Shown here one piece after another: positions 44,435 through 55,294 of a stretch of DNA of 64,000 bases. Source of the stretch: Microbacterium hydrocarbonoxydans (lineage in GTDB: Bacteria; Actinomycetota; Actinomycetes; Actinomycetales; Microbacteriaceae); assembly GCF_023715885.1 (NCBI RefSeq), contig NZ_JAMBOY010000002.1, positions 372,001 to 436,000 of the forward strand, given 5' to 3'. Within the stretch, counting starts at the first letter, position 1. Each line of letters starts with the position of its first letter. The notes beneath the pieces are model-generated. The model was not told the DNA's origin. It ran no database searches and saw only the letters and a program-made list of their open reading frames with translations. The position numbers were made by a program, and so were the translations under genes.

Positions 44435-45252
44435 CACAGCTCCTTAAGCACCGGGCGCTCGAGCGAGCGGAACGTCCAGACCCCCAGCGCGAGGATCACG
44501 AGGGTCATCACGACGCTCACAAGAAGGGTGAACAGATTCCACTGATCCGGGAAGAACGGCATGCGGTAGAGCATGAAGATCCCGGCGAGCGGGTTGAACG
44601 CTCCGAGAGTCTGGAAGACACCGGGCAGGTCGGTGACGTTGTAGATGATCGGCGTCGCGTAGAACATCGCCCGCAGAATCAGCGCCGTCGTACGCTCCAG
44701 ATCCACGTACATCACACAGAGAGGCGCCACCAGCAGCCCGAGCCCGACGAGCAGTATCGTCTGGAGGATCATCGCCACCGGCATCCACAGCACGCCCCAC
44801 CCGATCTGCACGGTCTGAGCGGGATCGGCCTCGACGACGAGATTGACCACGATGAAGATCAATAGCACGGGAAGGGAGAACAGGTACTCCATCCCCTTGC
44901 TGAGCACGATGCGATTGACCCAGATCGTGCGCGGAATCGACGTCGAGCGCACCAACCGCGCGTCCTTCTTGAAGGCTCGTGTGAAGTCCGATACCGACGA
45001 GTTGAACCAGACCCAGGGCAGCAGGGCGCTGATGAGGAAGATGATGTACGGTTCTTCGCCGACGTCTCGATGGAAGACCTGGGTGAACACGAACCAATAG
45101 ATCGCGCTCATGACGAGCGGATCGAGCACCGACCACAGGTACCCCAGGAAGCTGGTCGAGTACCGGACCTTGAGGTCGCGCGCAGACAGCAACCAGAGGG
45201 AATGCAGGTAGCGCCGGGGCGTCCCGGGCGCCCCGACGACATCGTGACTCAC
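44434..45252 (-). CDS. Polysaccharide ABC exporter permease (Wzm type)
   Basis: A 272-residue ABC-2 permease with six membrane segments; the amphipathic start SLWLLSARDLKVRYSTSFLGYLWSVLDPL is typical of Wzm/RfbD proteins. It pairs with the ATPase immediately downstream (TGATG overlap). The start is GTG 45252, 7 nt after TAGACT, whose first three bases are the TAG stop of glf, so a leaderless promoter overlaps the end of the upstream gene. Confidence 0.92.
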   Translation of the reverse strand: MSHDVVGAPGTPRRYLHSLWLLSARDLKVRYSTSFLGYLWSVLDPLVMSAIYWFVFTQVFHRDVGEEPYIIFLISALLPWVWFNSSVSDFTRAFKKDARLVRSTSIPRTIWVNRIVLSKGMEYLFSLPVLLIFIVVNLVVEADPAQTVQIGWGVLWMPVAMILQTILLVGLGLLVAPLCVMYVDLERTTALILRAMFYATPIIYNVTDLPGVFQTLGAFNPLAGIFMLYRMPFFPDQWNLFTLLVSVVMTLVILALGVWTFRSLERPVLKEL

Positions 45253-45262
45253 AGAGACGAGT

Positions 45263-47556
<2,294 letters not shown>

Positions 47557-47557
47557 C

Positions 47558-48799
47558 TCAACGACGGCGCGCGAAAAGGAAGTGCCAAGCTGCGCCGACA
47601 AGGGGACCCGCGATCAGGCCGATGACGGTGCGCGCACCGACGTCGCCGGGCGTGAGTGCGACCGTCGCGATCGCGAGCAGGCACGCGATGACCCATCCCG
47701 TCGCGAACACGGTGTGTCGTCCGGCCGCCAGGACTCGAGCACCCGTGACGGTGAGCAGGCCCAGGCACCCGGACGCGACGACGAGCCAGGTCAGCAGCAG
47801 GCCTTGCACTGCGAAGCCGTCCCCGAACAACCAGATGAGCACGCCCTCACCCCACAGTCCCGCGATCAAGCCCAGCACGGGCGTGATGACGGCGAGACCC
47901 AGCACGACGGCGTACATGAGCTTGCGCGCGGTCTCCGGCGATGCGCTGAATCTGGCGATGAGCATGCTCTGCAGCACGGTGAGGGGAACGAGGATGGGAG
48001 CTCTCGCGAGAGTCAGCGCCAGGACGACGGCGCCGAGGGCGGCGCGGTCGTCGCTTGCGACGATCGAAAGGACCAGCGGGAACCCGGTCACCAGAACCGC
48101 ATTGGACGTCGAGGCGACGATCGTACGGCTCGCATTCGCCGCGAAAGCTCGATAGCTCTCGCGCACGAAGGCATGAGACCGCACGGCCGACCAGCGAGCC
48201 CACCCGACCAGAACGAGCGAGATGGGGAACGGGAGCGCGACCGCCCAGGCGATGACAGTCCCGTCTGCGCCCGCCCAGAGAGCGACGGCTACCAGGACGA
48301 GGCGGAGCAGGCCGTCGATGAAGGGGATGGCCGCGAAGCCTCCCCAGTGCCCGCTGCCGGCGAGAATGCCGTTGAGAGCGGCGACCCCGACGTACGATGC
48401 GACCCCGATCGCGAGCGGGAGCGCCCAGAGCGTGTTCCCGGCACCGAAGAGGGGCTCCGCCCAGAGGAGGGACGATAGCGAGACGAGCAGCAGCACGCAC
48501 CCTCCGAGTGCGGCGGCGAAGCGAGGGACGGACGAACCACGCCGGCCGACGAGGCCATGCTTGCCGATGTCGGACACGGCTCGCGTGGTCTCCTGCTGAA
48601 CGCCGAACAGCACACCCACGACCATGAAGAGCGCCGCCCAGTAGACCGAGAAGGACGCGTAGCCCACCGGTCCTACGGCCGGGGCCACGATGAGAAGGGT
48701 GATGAACCCGCTCGCTCCGGACACGGCAGTGGCGATGAGGACCAGGAGGATGCTGCGTCGCGGTCGCTGCCGAGCCGGGTTGTCCTCAGTCGCTACCAT
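47558..48799 (-). CDS. Polysaccharide flippase-like (Wzx/MATE superfamily) membrane protein
   Basis: A 413-residue protein with about 12 membrane segments, starting LVLIATAVSGASGFITLLIVAPAVG, and the MATE/Wzx-like GYASFSVYWAALFMVVGVLFGVQQETTRAV block. It probably moves lipid-linked glycan units to the outer face. The ATG at 48799 gives a normal N-terminus; longer frames upstream are antisense to another gene. Its presence alongside two ABC exporters means that up to three export routes are encoded in one locus. Confidence 0.85.
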   Translation of the reverse strand: MVATEDNPARQRPRRSILLVLIATAVSGASGFITLLIVAPAVGPVGYASFSVYWAALFMVVGVLFGVQQETTRAVSDIGKHGLVGRRGSSVPRFAAALGGCVLLLVSLSSLLWAEPLFGAGNTLWALPLAIGVASYVGVAALNGILAGSGHWGGFAAIPFIDGLLRLVLVAVALWAGADGTVIAWAVALPFPISLVLVGWARWSAVRSHAFVRESYRAFAANASRTIVASTSNAVLVTGFPLVLSIVASDDRAALGAVVLALTLARAPILVPLTVLQSMLIARFSASPETARKLMYAVVLGLAVITPVLGLIAGLWGEGVLIWLFGDGFAVQGLLLTWLVVASGCLGLLTVTGARVLAAGRHTVFATGWVIACLLAIATVALTPGDVGARTVIGLIAGPLVGAAWHFLFARRR

Positions 48800-48951
48800 G
48801 CGCGCCGCGCTTCCCTTCTCGGGCGGGTTGATCGACGCCGGATCGCGCCCACGGCCTTCCTCGACCGACTCGGCAATTATGCCAGGCTGTATCGGGGTGG
48901 TCGGCCGCTCCACAGCCCGACGGCTCCGTCGATGGTGGCGTCGGCCGACCA

Positions 48952-48957
48952 TATACT
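48952..48957 (+). promoter_or_regulatory. Candidate -10 box of the GT2/DUF2304 operon
   Basis: TATACT, 7 nt before the ATG at 48965, no Shine-Dalgarno; a leaderless promoter close to consensus. Confidence 0.5.
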
Positions 48958-48964
48958 GGCAACC

Positions 48965-49693
48965 ATGGTGTACCCCCTGGATCAAGTGCTGGTCGTGATG
49001 CCTGCGTTCAATGAATCCGAGGTGATCTCGCAGGTCATCTCCGAGGTTCGAGCGATCCTCCCGGGAGTCAGCGTCCTCGTCGTGAGCGACGGATCCACCG
49101 ACGGCACGGTCGAGGTCGCCCGAGCAGCTGGTGCTCAGGTGCTCGAGCTGCCGTTCAATCTCGGTGTAGGAGGTGCGATGCGGCTCGGATTCCGCTACGC
49201 CGTCGAGAACGGCTTCCCGGTCGCCGTGCAACTGGATTCCGACGGGCAGCACAATCCCGCGGACGTGCCTGCACTCGTGGCGGAACTCGAGCGGTTCGAT
49301 GTCGCCATCGGCGCGCGGTTCGCCGGGGAAGGCGAGTACACGGTGCGCGGTCCGCGCCGGTGGGCGATGAAATTCCTCTCCGGAACGTTGAGCAGAGCGC
49401 TCGCGACCAGACTCACCGACACCACTTCCGGCTTCAAGGCGCACGGACCCCGAGCTGTCGCGCTCTTCGCCCAGGACTTCCCCGCCGAGTACCTCGGCGA
49501 CACGATCGAATCGCTCGTCACCGGTCACCGAGGGGGCCTCACCTTCACCCAGGTCGGTGTCGCGATGCGCGAGCGAGCCGGGGGCACGCCCTCTCACAAC
49601 CAGTTGAAGTCCGCCGTCTACCTCGGGCGCGCCTTCTTCGCCCTGGTGATCGCGTTCCTCCGCCCGCGCCGCTGGACGACGGCAGCAGCATGA
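48965..49693 (+). CDS. GT2 glycosyltransferase, polyprenyl-phosphate-sugar synthase type
   Basis: A 242-residue GT2 enzyme resembling dolichyl/polyprenyl-phosphate mannose synthases. Motifs: VLVVMPAFNESEVISQVI, VSDGSTDGT, NLGVGGAMRLGF and QLDSDGQHNP, with the basic GARFAGEGEYTVRGPRRW following. It would load a sugar onto a lipid carrier at the inner face. The ATG follows TATACT by 7 nt. The stop overlaps the next gene (ATGA), a DUF2304 protein, a pairing common in polysaccharide loci. Confidence 0.9.
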   Translation: MVYPLDQVLVVMPAFNESEVISQVISEVRAILPGVSVLVVSDGSTDGTVEVARAAGAQVLELPFNLGVGGAMRLGFRYAVENGFPVAVQLDSDGQHNPADVPALVAELERFDVAIGARFAGEGEYTVRGPRRWAMKFLSGTLSRALATRLTDTTSGFKAHGPRAVALFAQDFPAEYLGDTIESLVTGHRGGLTFTQVGVAMRERAGGTPSHNQLKSAVYLGRAFFALVIAFLRPRRWTTAAA

Positions 49694-50070
49694 TCCTCGC
49701 GCGCTATCTCCTCGGCATCCTCGGAGCACTGCTCATCCTGATCGTCGCAGTCGAGCTGTTGCGTCGGGGAAAGCTACGGGAACGGCACACCTTCTGGTGG
49801 CTGATCGCCGGCGCGTTGAGCCTCGTGGTCGCGGTCTTCCCGTCGATCCTCGATGGGCTCGCGGCGCTGTTGGGGGTGGACGTCCCCGTGAACCTCGTCT
49901 TCTTCGTCGGGATAGTCGTCCTCTTCCTCGTCTGCATACAGCAGTCGACGGAGCTCACGCGATCGGAAGAGCGGACGCGCACACTCGCCGAGCGGGTCGC
50001 ACTGCTCGACGATCGTCTGCGCGAGGTGGAACGGCGGTCGCCCGCGTCCGAATCACGCGATCCCGAGTGA
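49690..50070 (+). CDS. DUF2304-family small membrane protein
   Basis: A 126-residue protein with three membrane segments (about 5-25, 35-55 and 66-86) and a basic helical cytoplasmic tail (SEERTRTLAERVALLDDRLREVE). DUF2304 proteins are typically encoded directly after GT2 polyprenyl-sugar synthases and may anchor them or aid flipping; their biochemical role is not established. Coupled to the upstream GT2 by an ATGA overlap. Confidence 0.88.
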   Translation: MILARYLLGILGALLILIVAVELLRRGKLRERHTFWWLIAGALSLVVAVFPSILDGLAALLGVDVPVNLVFFVGIVVLFLVCIQQSTELTRSEERTRTLAERVALLDDRLREVERRSPASESRDPE

Positions 50071-50093
50071 CAGGTCCTTCGGCGTTCGCCATA

Positions 50094-50099
50094 TAAGCT
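50094..50099 (+). promoter_or_regulatory. Candidate -10 box of the DUF2142 gene
   Basis: TAAGCT in CATATAAGCTAG, 7 nt before the ATG at 50107; leaderless type. Confidence 0.4.
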
Positions 50100-50106
50100 A
50101 GCCGTC

Positions 50107-51687
50107 ATGACTTCTTCGGCCGGTGGGGACACCGCGGGCTCTTCCCCGCGGACCGTCGACTCCTCCTCTCCCTCCTCCCGACGCCACGTCGTTCGCGTTC
50201 TCATCGTCGCCTTCCTCGGATTCGCTGCTTTGCTCGGATGGAGCTTCGCGTCCCCGATCGGCGCGAGCCCCGACGACAACTTCCACCAGGTGAGCATCTG
50301 GTGCGCGCCGGGCGAACGCCCCGGCCTCTGCGAGACCACCGACAACCCCGACGAGCGATCGGTGCTGTCCGTGCTGGCGAACACCTCGATGTGCTACGCC
50401 TTCCAACCGGAGCACAACGGCAACTGCGAACCGGCGCTCTCGGGGATGACCACCACCGGACACGGCAACTTCATCGGCATGTACCCGCCGGTCTACTACA
50501 GCGTGATGAGCGTGTTCAGCACGGCGGACGTGCAGACCTCGATACTCACGATGCGTGTGTTCAATTCTTTCGTCGCAGTCGCTCTCGTGACGTCGATCTA
50601 CCTCCTCGTCGATCGGAGACTCCGCACGCCGATGCTCTGGAGCCTCCTGCTCACGGCAGTGCCGATGGGGGCATTCCTCCTCGCGAGCGTGAACCCCAAC
50701 GGGTGGGCCATCCTGTCGGCTGCGACCCTGTGGGTCGCCATGGTCGGTTTCTTCCGCGCGCCGACCAGGGCCCGACAGATCGCGCTCGGAGCGCTCGCTC
50801 TCATCGCAGCAGTCATGGGCGCGGGATCCCGAGGCGACTCGGCCGCCTACGCCGCGTTCGGGGCAGTGGTCGCAGCGATCCTCTCCTACGAGCGGACCCG
50901 CCGCTATCTCCTCTCGCTTCTCGTCCCCCTCGCGACGATCGTGATGGGGGCGGCCTTCTATCTGAGCTCCAGTCAGGTCGGCTCGGCGCTTGAGGGCCAG
51001 ATGCCCGGAGGACCCGCTCACGAGGTCAACTTCATTCCCGACTTCATCAGCACCGTCCTCAACATCCCCCAGCTCTGGGTCGGAAACTTCGGTTCTCAGG
51101 CTCTCGCCTGGGGAGACGTCAAGATGCCAGCCATCGTGTGGTTCACCACGCTCGTGCTGTACGCGGGTATCGCGTTCTGGTCGCTCTCCTTCAAGCGTGA
51201 TGTGCGGACCACGATCGTCATCGTGCTCGCCGGCATCGCGATGGTCATGGTGCCGAGTTGGGTGATCACTCAGAACGGCGTGGAGGTCGGCGTGCTGGTG
51301 CAGCCGCGCTATGTGCTTCCGCTCCAGGCTCTGTTCATCGGCCTCCTCCTGTACGGCGCCGGTGATCTGCGAGTCGCGCTGCGACGTGTTCAGCGCTGGA
51401 TTCTGGTCATCGGCCTCGCCGCGGCGAACAGCATCGCCCTCTACCTCACGATGCGGCGGTTCCTCACGGGTACCGACTACGCCGGCTTCGACCTGAACAA
51501 GAACATCGAGTGGTGGTGGGAGAACATGCCGGTCCCGCCCGGGGTGTTCTGGGTCATCGGCTCCGTGGCGTTCGCCGCCCTCCTCGTCCTCGTCACAGGC
51601 GTTCTCTCGCATCGAGACGACAGCGCGGAGTTCGCGCCGACGACGCTGGCGCCGGCCTCGGGAGAGCCAGCGCCGTCCATCCGCTGA
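50107..51687 (+). CDS. DUF2142-family multi-pass membrane protein
   Basis: A 526-residue protein with about 11 membrane segments and a large first outer loop containing SPDDNFHQVSIWCAPGE, typical of DUF2142. Such proteins resemble GT-C transferases, which use a lipid-phosphate sugar outside the membrane, with acidic residues in the first loop; the DD here fits. Its likely donor is the product of the upstream GT2. The ATG 50107 follows TAAGCT by 7 nt. The epimerase gene follows 22 bp later. Confidence 0.87.
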   Translation: MTSSAGGDTAGSSPRTVDSSSPSSRRHVVRVLIVAFLGFAALLGWSFASPIGASPDDNFHQVSIWCAPGERPGLCETTDNPDERSVLSVLANTSMCYAFQPEHNGNCEPALSGMTTTGHGNFIGMYPPVYYSVMSVFSTADVQTSILTMRVFNSFVAVALVTSIYLLVDRRLRTPMLWSLLLTAVPMGAFLLASVNPNGWAILSAATLWVAMVGFFRAPTRARQIALGALALIAAVMGAGSRGDSAAYAAFGAVVAAILSYERTRRYLLSLLVPLATIVMGAAFYLSSSQVGSALEGQMPGGPAHEVNFIPDFISTVLNIPQLWVGNFGSQALAWGDVKMPAIVWFTTLVLYAGIAFWSLSFKRDVRTTIVIVLAGIAMVMVPSWVITQNGVEVGVLVQPRYVLPLQALFIGLLLYGAGDLRVALRRVQRWILVIGLAAANSIALYLTMRRFLTGTDYAGFDLNKNIEWWWENMPVPPGVFWVIGSVAFAALLVLVTGVLSHRDDSAEFAPTTLAPASGEPAPSIR

Positions 51688-51709
51688 ACAGAAACAGATA
51701 GGGCTCACA

Positions 51710-52792
51710 GTGCGTACTTCTCAGGGTCTCGCAATCGTCACCGGAGGAGCCGGATTCATCGGCGCCGCGATGTCGTCAAGGCTCGCAGACACATTCGATC
51801 GGGTCATCGCGTTCGACAACCTGCATCCCCAGATCCATCCCGACCACCGGCCATCCGACGGATTCGATCCGCGCGTCGAAGTCTTCGAAGCCGACATCAC
51901 CGATGCGACTGCCTGGGACCGGCTGCTCCGCGATGCTAAGCCGGACGTCGTGATCCATCTTGCGGCCGAGACCGGCACTGGCCAGTCGCTCACAGAGTCG
52001 ACCCGGCACACCATGGTCAACGTCGTCGGGACCTCCACCATGCTCGATGCGCTCACGCGCAACGACGCGGTGCCCCAGAGGATCGTCCTCGCGTCCTCCC
52101 GCGCGGTTTACGGAGAGGGTGCGTGGCGGTACACGACCGGCCCGCAAGCCGGGGATGTCTATTACCCCGGTCCTCGGCCTACCTCGATGTTCGAAGCGAA
52201 GCAGTGGGATTTCCCCGGAGCAGAACCGCTCGCGATGAACGCCGCTCTCGTTCAGCCGCGACCGGCGTCCGTCTACGGAGTGACGAAGCTGGCTCAGGAG
52301 GATCTGCTCCGCATATGGGGCGACGCGTTCAGGGTCGAGATCGGCATCGTGCGACTGCAGAACGTCTACGGGCCCGGTCAGACGCCGTCCAACCCATACA
52401 CCGGCATCATGTCGCTGTTCTGCCGGGTGGCGCACAACGGCGAACAGATCTCCGTATACGAGGACGGCGAGGTGCGCCGCGATTTCATCATCATCGACGA
52501 CGTCGCCCTGGCGATTCTCCGCATGGTTCAGGTTGACGACTGCCCCACCGTGCCCATCGACATCGGCTCCGGCTCATTCCAGACCGTCGGCGCGGCAGCA
52601 GAGCTCATCGCGAGTCTCTACGGAGCTCCGGCACCGCAGATCACGGGTCAATGGCGACATGGCGACGTGCGCCATGCCTGGGCCGACCCCGAGCCCGCGC
52701 GACGTCTCCTCGGCTTCAGCGCCGAGGTGGGCGTCGATGAGGGATTTCGCCGACTGGCGAGCTGGGTCGACACGCAGACCTCGTACCTCTGA
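51710..52792 (+). CDS. NAD-dependent sugar epimerase/dehydratase (SDR)
   Basis: A 360-residue extended SDR. The Rossmann motif is [36 protein letters not shown] and the catalytic YGVTK follow. The sequence looks closest to dTDP-L-rhamnose 4-epimerase or related nucleotide-sugar epimerases, but substrate cannot be fixed. The GTG start at 51710 gives the Rossmann fold at the expected distance; upstream Shine-Dalgarno is weak. It follows the DUF2142 gene on the same strand and ends before a convergent hairpin. Confidence 0.9.
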   Translation: MRTSQGLAIVTGGAGFIGAAMSSRLADTFDRVIAFDNLHPQIHPDHRPSDGFDPRVEVFEADITDATAWDRLLRDAKPDVVIHLAAETGTGQSLTESTRHTMVNVVGTSTMLDALTRNDAVPQRIVLASSRAVYGEGAWRYTTGPQAGDVYYPGPRPTSMFEAKQWDFPGAEPLAMNAALVQPRPASVYGVTKLAQEDLLRIWGDAFRVEIGIVRLQNVYGPGQTPSNPYTGIMSLFCRVAHNGEQISVYEDGEVRRDFIIIDDVALAILRMVQVDDCPTVPIDIGSGSFQTVGAAAELIASLYGAPAPQITGQWRHGDVRHAWADPEPARRLLGFSAEVGVDEGFRRLASWVDTQTSYL

Positions 52793-52811
52793 TTCAGCGC
52801 ACGCGCGAGGG

Positions 52812-52834
52812 GCCCCGATCGGATGATCGAGGGC
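52812..52834. terminator. Hairpin between convergent genes
   Basis: GCCC-CGATC (52812-52820) pairs with GATCG-a-GGGC (52825-52834), one bulge, GGAT loop. It sits in the 58-bp gap between the convergent stops of the epimerase (52792) and the AlgX-like gene (52851). Confidence 0.5.
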
Positions 52835-52850
52835 ACTTCTCGCTTGTCGC

Positions 52851-54068
52851 TCACCGAGGAGGCAGAGTCGGAGGGAACTGCGAAAGATACCTCTCGGTGA
52901 AGACGTACAGCACCGTGTCCGCGTCGCAGACCTCAGCAGCGGCGACGATGTCCGGACGGTTGTCCGGGTAGTCCAGGTTGTGCCGCTCCTGGCAGGTCTG
53001 CTCGAACGCCTGGGCCCAGACCGGAGCAAGCGCTTCACCGGTCGAATCACGCATGATCAGCGCTCGGCCGACACCGGACTCCGACTCGGTTCGCGCAGGC
53101 ATGTCGAGCAGACCGACCGTGCCATCCGAGGAGCCTGGCTGCTGGGCGCCGTCCGGACCGGTGATCGTCGAATCGACGGGTGCCGAGGTCGGAAGCATCG
53201 GCGATGCCCAGTCTTCCACGGTCGACGTGTTGCCGTAGGGGGTGAATTCGTTCGGGGCGTCGGAGAGCTCGACGCCCGTCGGATCGGGCGCGTCGATCCG
53301 GCTCCATACCGAATCAGGGTACAGATCGGATGCACAGGCCACGGTCTGCTGCCACGCCGCGTACGCACCGAACGGACTCCAGTGACTGTTCACGGCCGAG
53401 AACACAGGGGCGTCAGTCTTCGCCTCGTCCATGGCACCGCGCACGTCGACGAAGGGGATATCGCCAGAGTGCTCATAGAGCTGTTCCAGATGGGTCATAC
53501 CTTGGATCTCATCGGCCCAGTCCGGCAGGTTGTCACGGTACAGCTCCCACTTCGCCGGAGCCACGACGATCACGAGCTCCCTGCCTTGCTCGGCGAGCTG
53601 ATCATCGAGGTCACTGAAGTAGACGAGCCACTGCGCCAGCTGGCTGTCCATCCACGGTGCTCGTCCCAGGGCCTGTGAGAAGTTGTCCGACTGCTCATCA
53701 CCCCAGAACTCGAATCCGTCCCTGCCTTCCACTCGCATGCCGAAGGCCTCAGGGTGGGCGGCGAACACCGCCTCCGATGCCACGGTCTGCTCCCCCGACC
53801 AGATGTCGGCGGGGTGGGCGGCAAACTCATCTGCGACGCAACTCGACGGCAGCGTGAGCTGCTGAGAGGGCTGTGACAGAGCCTCCGCCTGCGCCTGCGC
53901 GGCTTCTGCTTTGGAAGCCGCGCGTGCGCTCAGACCGACGATCGACATCGTCACCACGGCCACCATCAGGATGGCGAGAGGCACGAAGTACGCGATACGT
54001 CGGGCGCGGGATCGAGGAGGCTGTCGCTCGACATTGTGCATCGAGTGCAGCGACGGACCGGCGCTCAC
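52851..54068 (-). CDS. AlgX/AlgJ-like SGNH hydrolase domain protein
   Basis: A 405-residue protein with one N-terminal membrane segment (about 27-48, AYFVPLAILMVAVVTMSIVGLS) and an extracytoplasmic SGNH domain as in AlgX/AlgJ and DltD-like acetyltransferases. Catalytic-type features are MRDSTG (Ser) and NSHWSPFGAYAAW (His), with an Asp earlier (VDVRGAMDE). It is coupled (GTGA) to the upstream acyltransferase 3 gene, so the pair probably passes acetyl groups across the membrane and onto an exported glycan. Confidence 0.85.
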   Translation of the reverse strand: MSAGPSLHSMHNVERQPPRSRARRIAYFVPLAILMVAVVTMSIVGLSARAASKAEAAQAQAEALSQPSQQLTLPSSCVADEFAAHPADIWSGEQTVASEAVFAAHPEAFGMRVEGRDGFEFWGDEQSDNFSQALGRAPWMDSQLAQWLVYFSDLDDQLAEQGRELVIVVAPAKWELYRDNLPDWADEIQGMTHLEQLYEHSGDIPFVDVRGAMDEAKTDAPVFSAVNSHWSPFGAYAAWQQTVACASDLYPDSVWSRIDAPDPTGVELSDAPNEFTPYGNTSTVEDWASPMLPTSAPVDSTITGPDGAQQPGSSDGTVGLLDMPARTESESGVGRALIMRDSTGEALAPVWAQAFEQTCQERHNLDYPDNRPDIVAAAEVCDADTVLYVFTERYLSQFPPTLPPR

Positions 54069-55294
54069 GATGCTGCTCTCTCACCCGAGCGCAGCGAGTC
54101 GGCGAAGCGAGTCGAGGAGAAGTCGGGGTTGACGATGCGACTCTTCACACGTGCGGTCAACGGCGAGACGCGTTCGGAGAGCGACCTCATCCATCTCGGG
54201 GTCCAATCCTTCAGCGACATGGCCGGCTTCTCGAGGAGGTGCCATGAAGCGATCGCCACCAGGTGGACGGCGATGACGATCACCACGTGGTAGGCGAGCC
54301 ACCCGTAACGCTCGAGGCCGAAATACGTCGCCAGCGTCATCAGCGGCCACGCGTAGATGTAGATCCCGTACGAGAAGTCGCCGAACCTCGCCCACCGCGT
54401 GAGAGGCAATCGGACACCCACCCACATGAGGAAGTACAGGAATCCGAACTGCCCCAGAACGTTCCAACCTCCGAACGCGTAGGTGAACAGCCCCAGCCCG
54501 AGCATGCCGATAGCGACCCGGTCGTCGAGGACGATCTTGTCTCCATGAAGGGCGAAGAGCATCCCGAATGCGAAAGGGGCGAAGAACATGAGGATGAACG
54601 GATCCGCCAGCACCCGGTTTAGGCCGCCGATGTTCCCCGCGCCGAGCCACTGGAGAGCGTTCAAGGCGATCACGACGACGGCGAATGCCGTCGCGAAGCG
54701 CTTGGACGCGAGCGCACCGAACAGCCCCAGCAGTCCCACCACGATGTAGCAGAGGAACTCGTAGGAGAGCGTCCACGCGGAACCGTTCCAGTCCCGCACT
54801 CCGTGGTTCAGGAAGTACGGGACGGTCTCACCCAGTCCGGCGATGTTGCGCTCACCGAGGGTCAGGAACATGTTGTCGATGAAGTACGTCTTGGGCGATT
54901 CGACGGCGGCCGCCCAGTAGCCGTCGAATGTTCCTTTCTCCAGCCGCCAGGCGACGGGTGCCAACACGACCACGGTGAGGATGAGCGCCGCCCAGAAAGC
55001 CGGGAAGATCCTCAAGCAGCGCCGCCAGAAGTACCGCCAGATCGTCGAGCGACCCATCCTGGACTTCGTGATGAGGAAACCGGAGAAGAAGAAGAAGCCG
55101 GCGACCGCCACGCCTCCGAGCGACTGCTCGTCGGAGATCTGGATGCCGAGGTCATGACCCCCGTAGAATCCGGCGACGGGCCCCGAGTGGGAGAAGATGA
55201 CGAGGAATGCGAGGAGCCACCTCAGAAAGTCCAGGGAGTTCGAGCGGGGATTGAACGCCTCGGCAACGGTCAATGGTCCGCGTGTCTTGTTCAC
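54065..55294 (-). CDS. Acyltransferase 3 family membrane protein (OafA/YrhL-like)
   Basis: A 409-residue protein with about ten membrane segments. The family start NSLDFLRWLLAFLVIFSHSG includes the catalytic His; SFFFFSGFLITKSR and the RxxR-like FWRRCLRIFPAFW follow. It transfers acyl groups, often acetyl, to sugars. The start is GTG 55294, which overlaps the RgpF stop as GTGA and has AGGACA upstream; a start at 55333 would lie inside that gene. Coupled downstream to the AlgX-like gene. Confidence 0.92.
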   Translation of the reverse strand: MNKTRGPLTVAEAFNPRSNSLDFLRWLLAFLVIFSHSGPVAGFYGGHDLGIQISDEQSLGGVAVAGFFFFSGFLITKSRMGRSTIWRYFWRRCLRIFPAFWAALILTVVVLAPVAWRLEKGTFDGYWAAAVESPKTYFIDNMFLTLGERNIAGLGETVPYFLNHGVRDWNGSAWTLSYEFLCYIVVGLLGLFGALASKRFATAFAVVVIALNALQWLGAGNIGGLNRVLADPFILMFFAPFAFGMLFALHGDKIVLDDRVAIGMLGLGLFTYAFGGWNVLGQFGFLYFLMWVGVRLPLTRWARFGDFSYGIYIYAWPLMTLATYFGLERYGWLAYHVVIVIAVHLVAIASWHLLEKPAMSLKDWTPRWMRSLSERVSPLTARVKSRIVNPDFSSTRFADSLRSGERAAS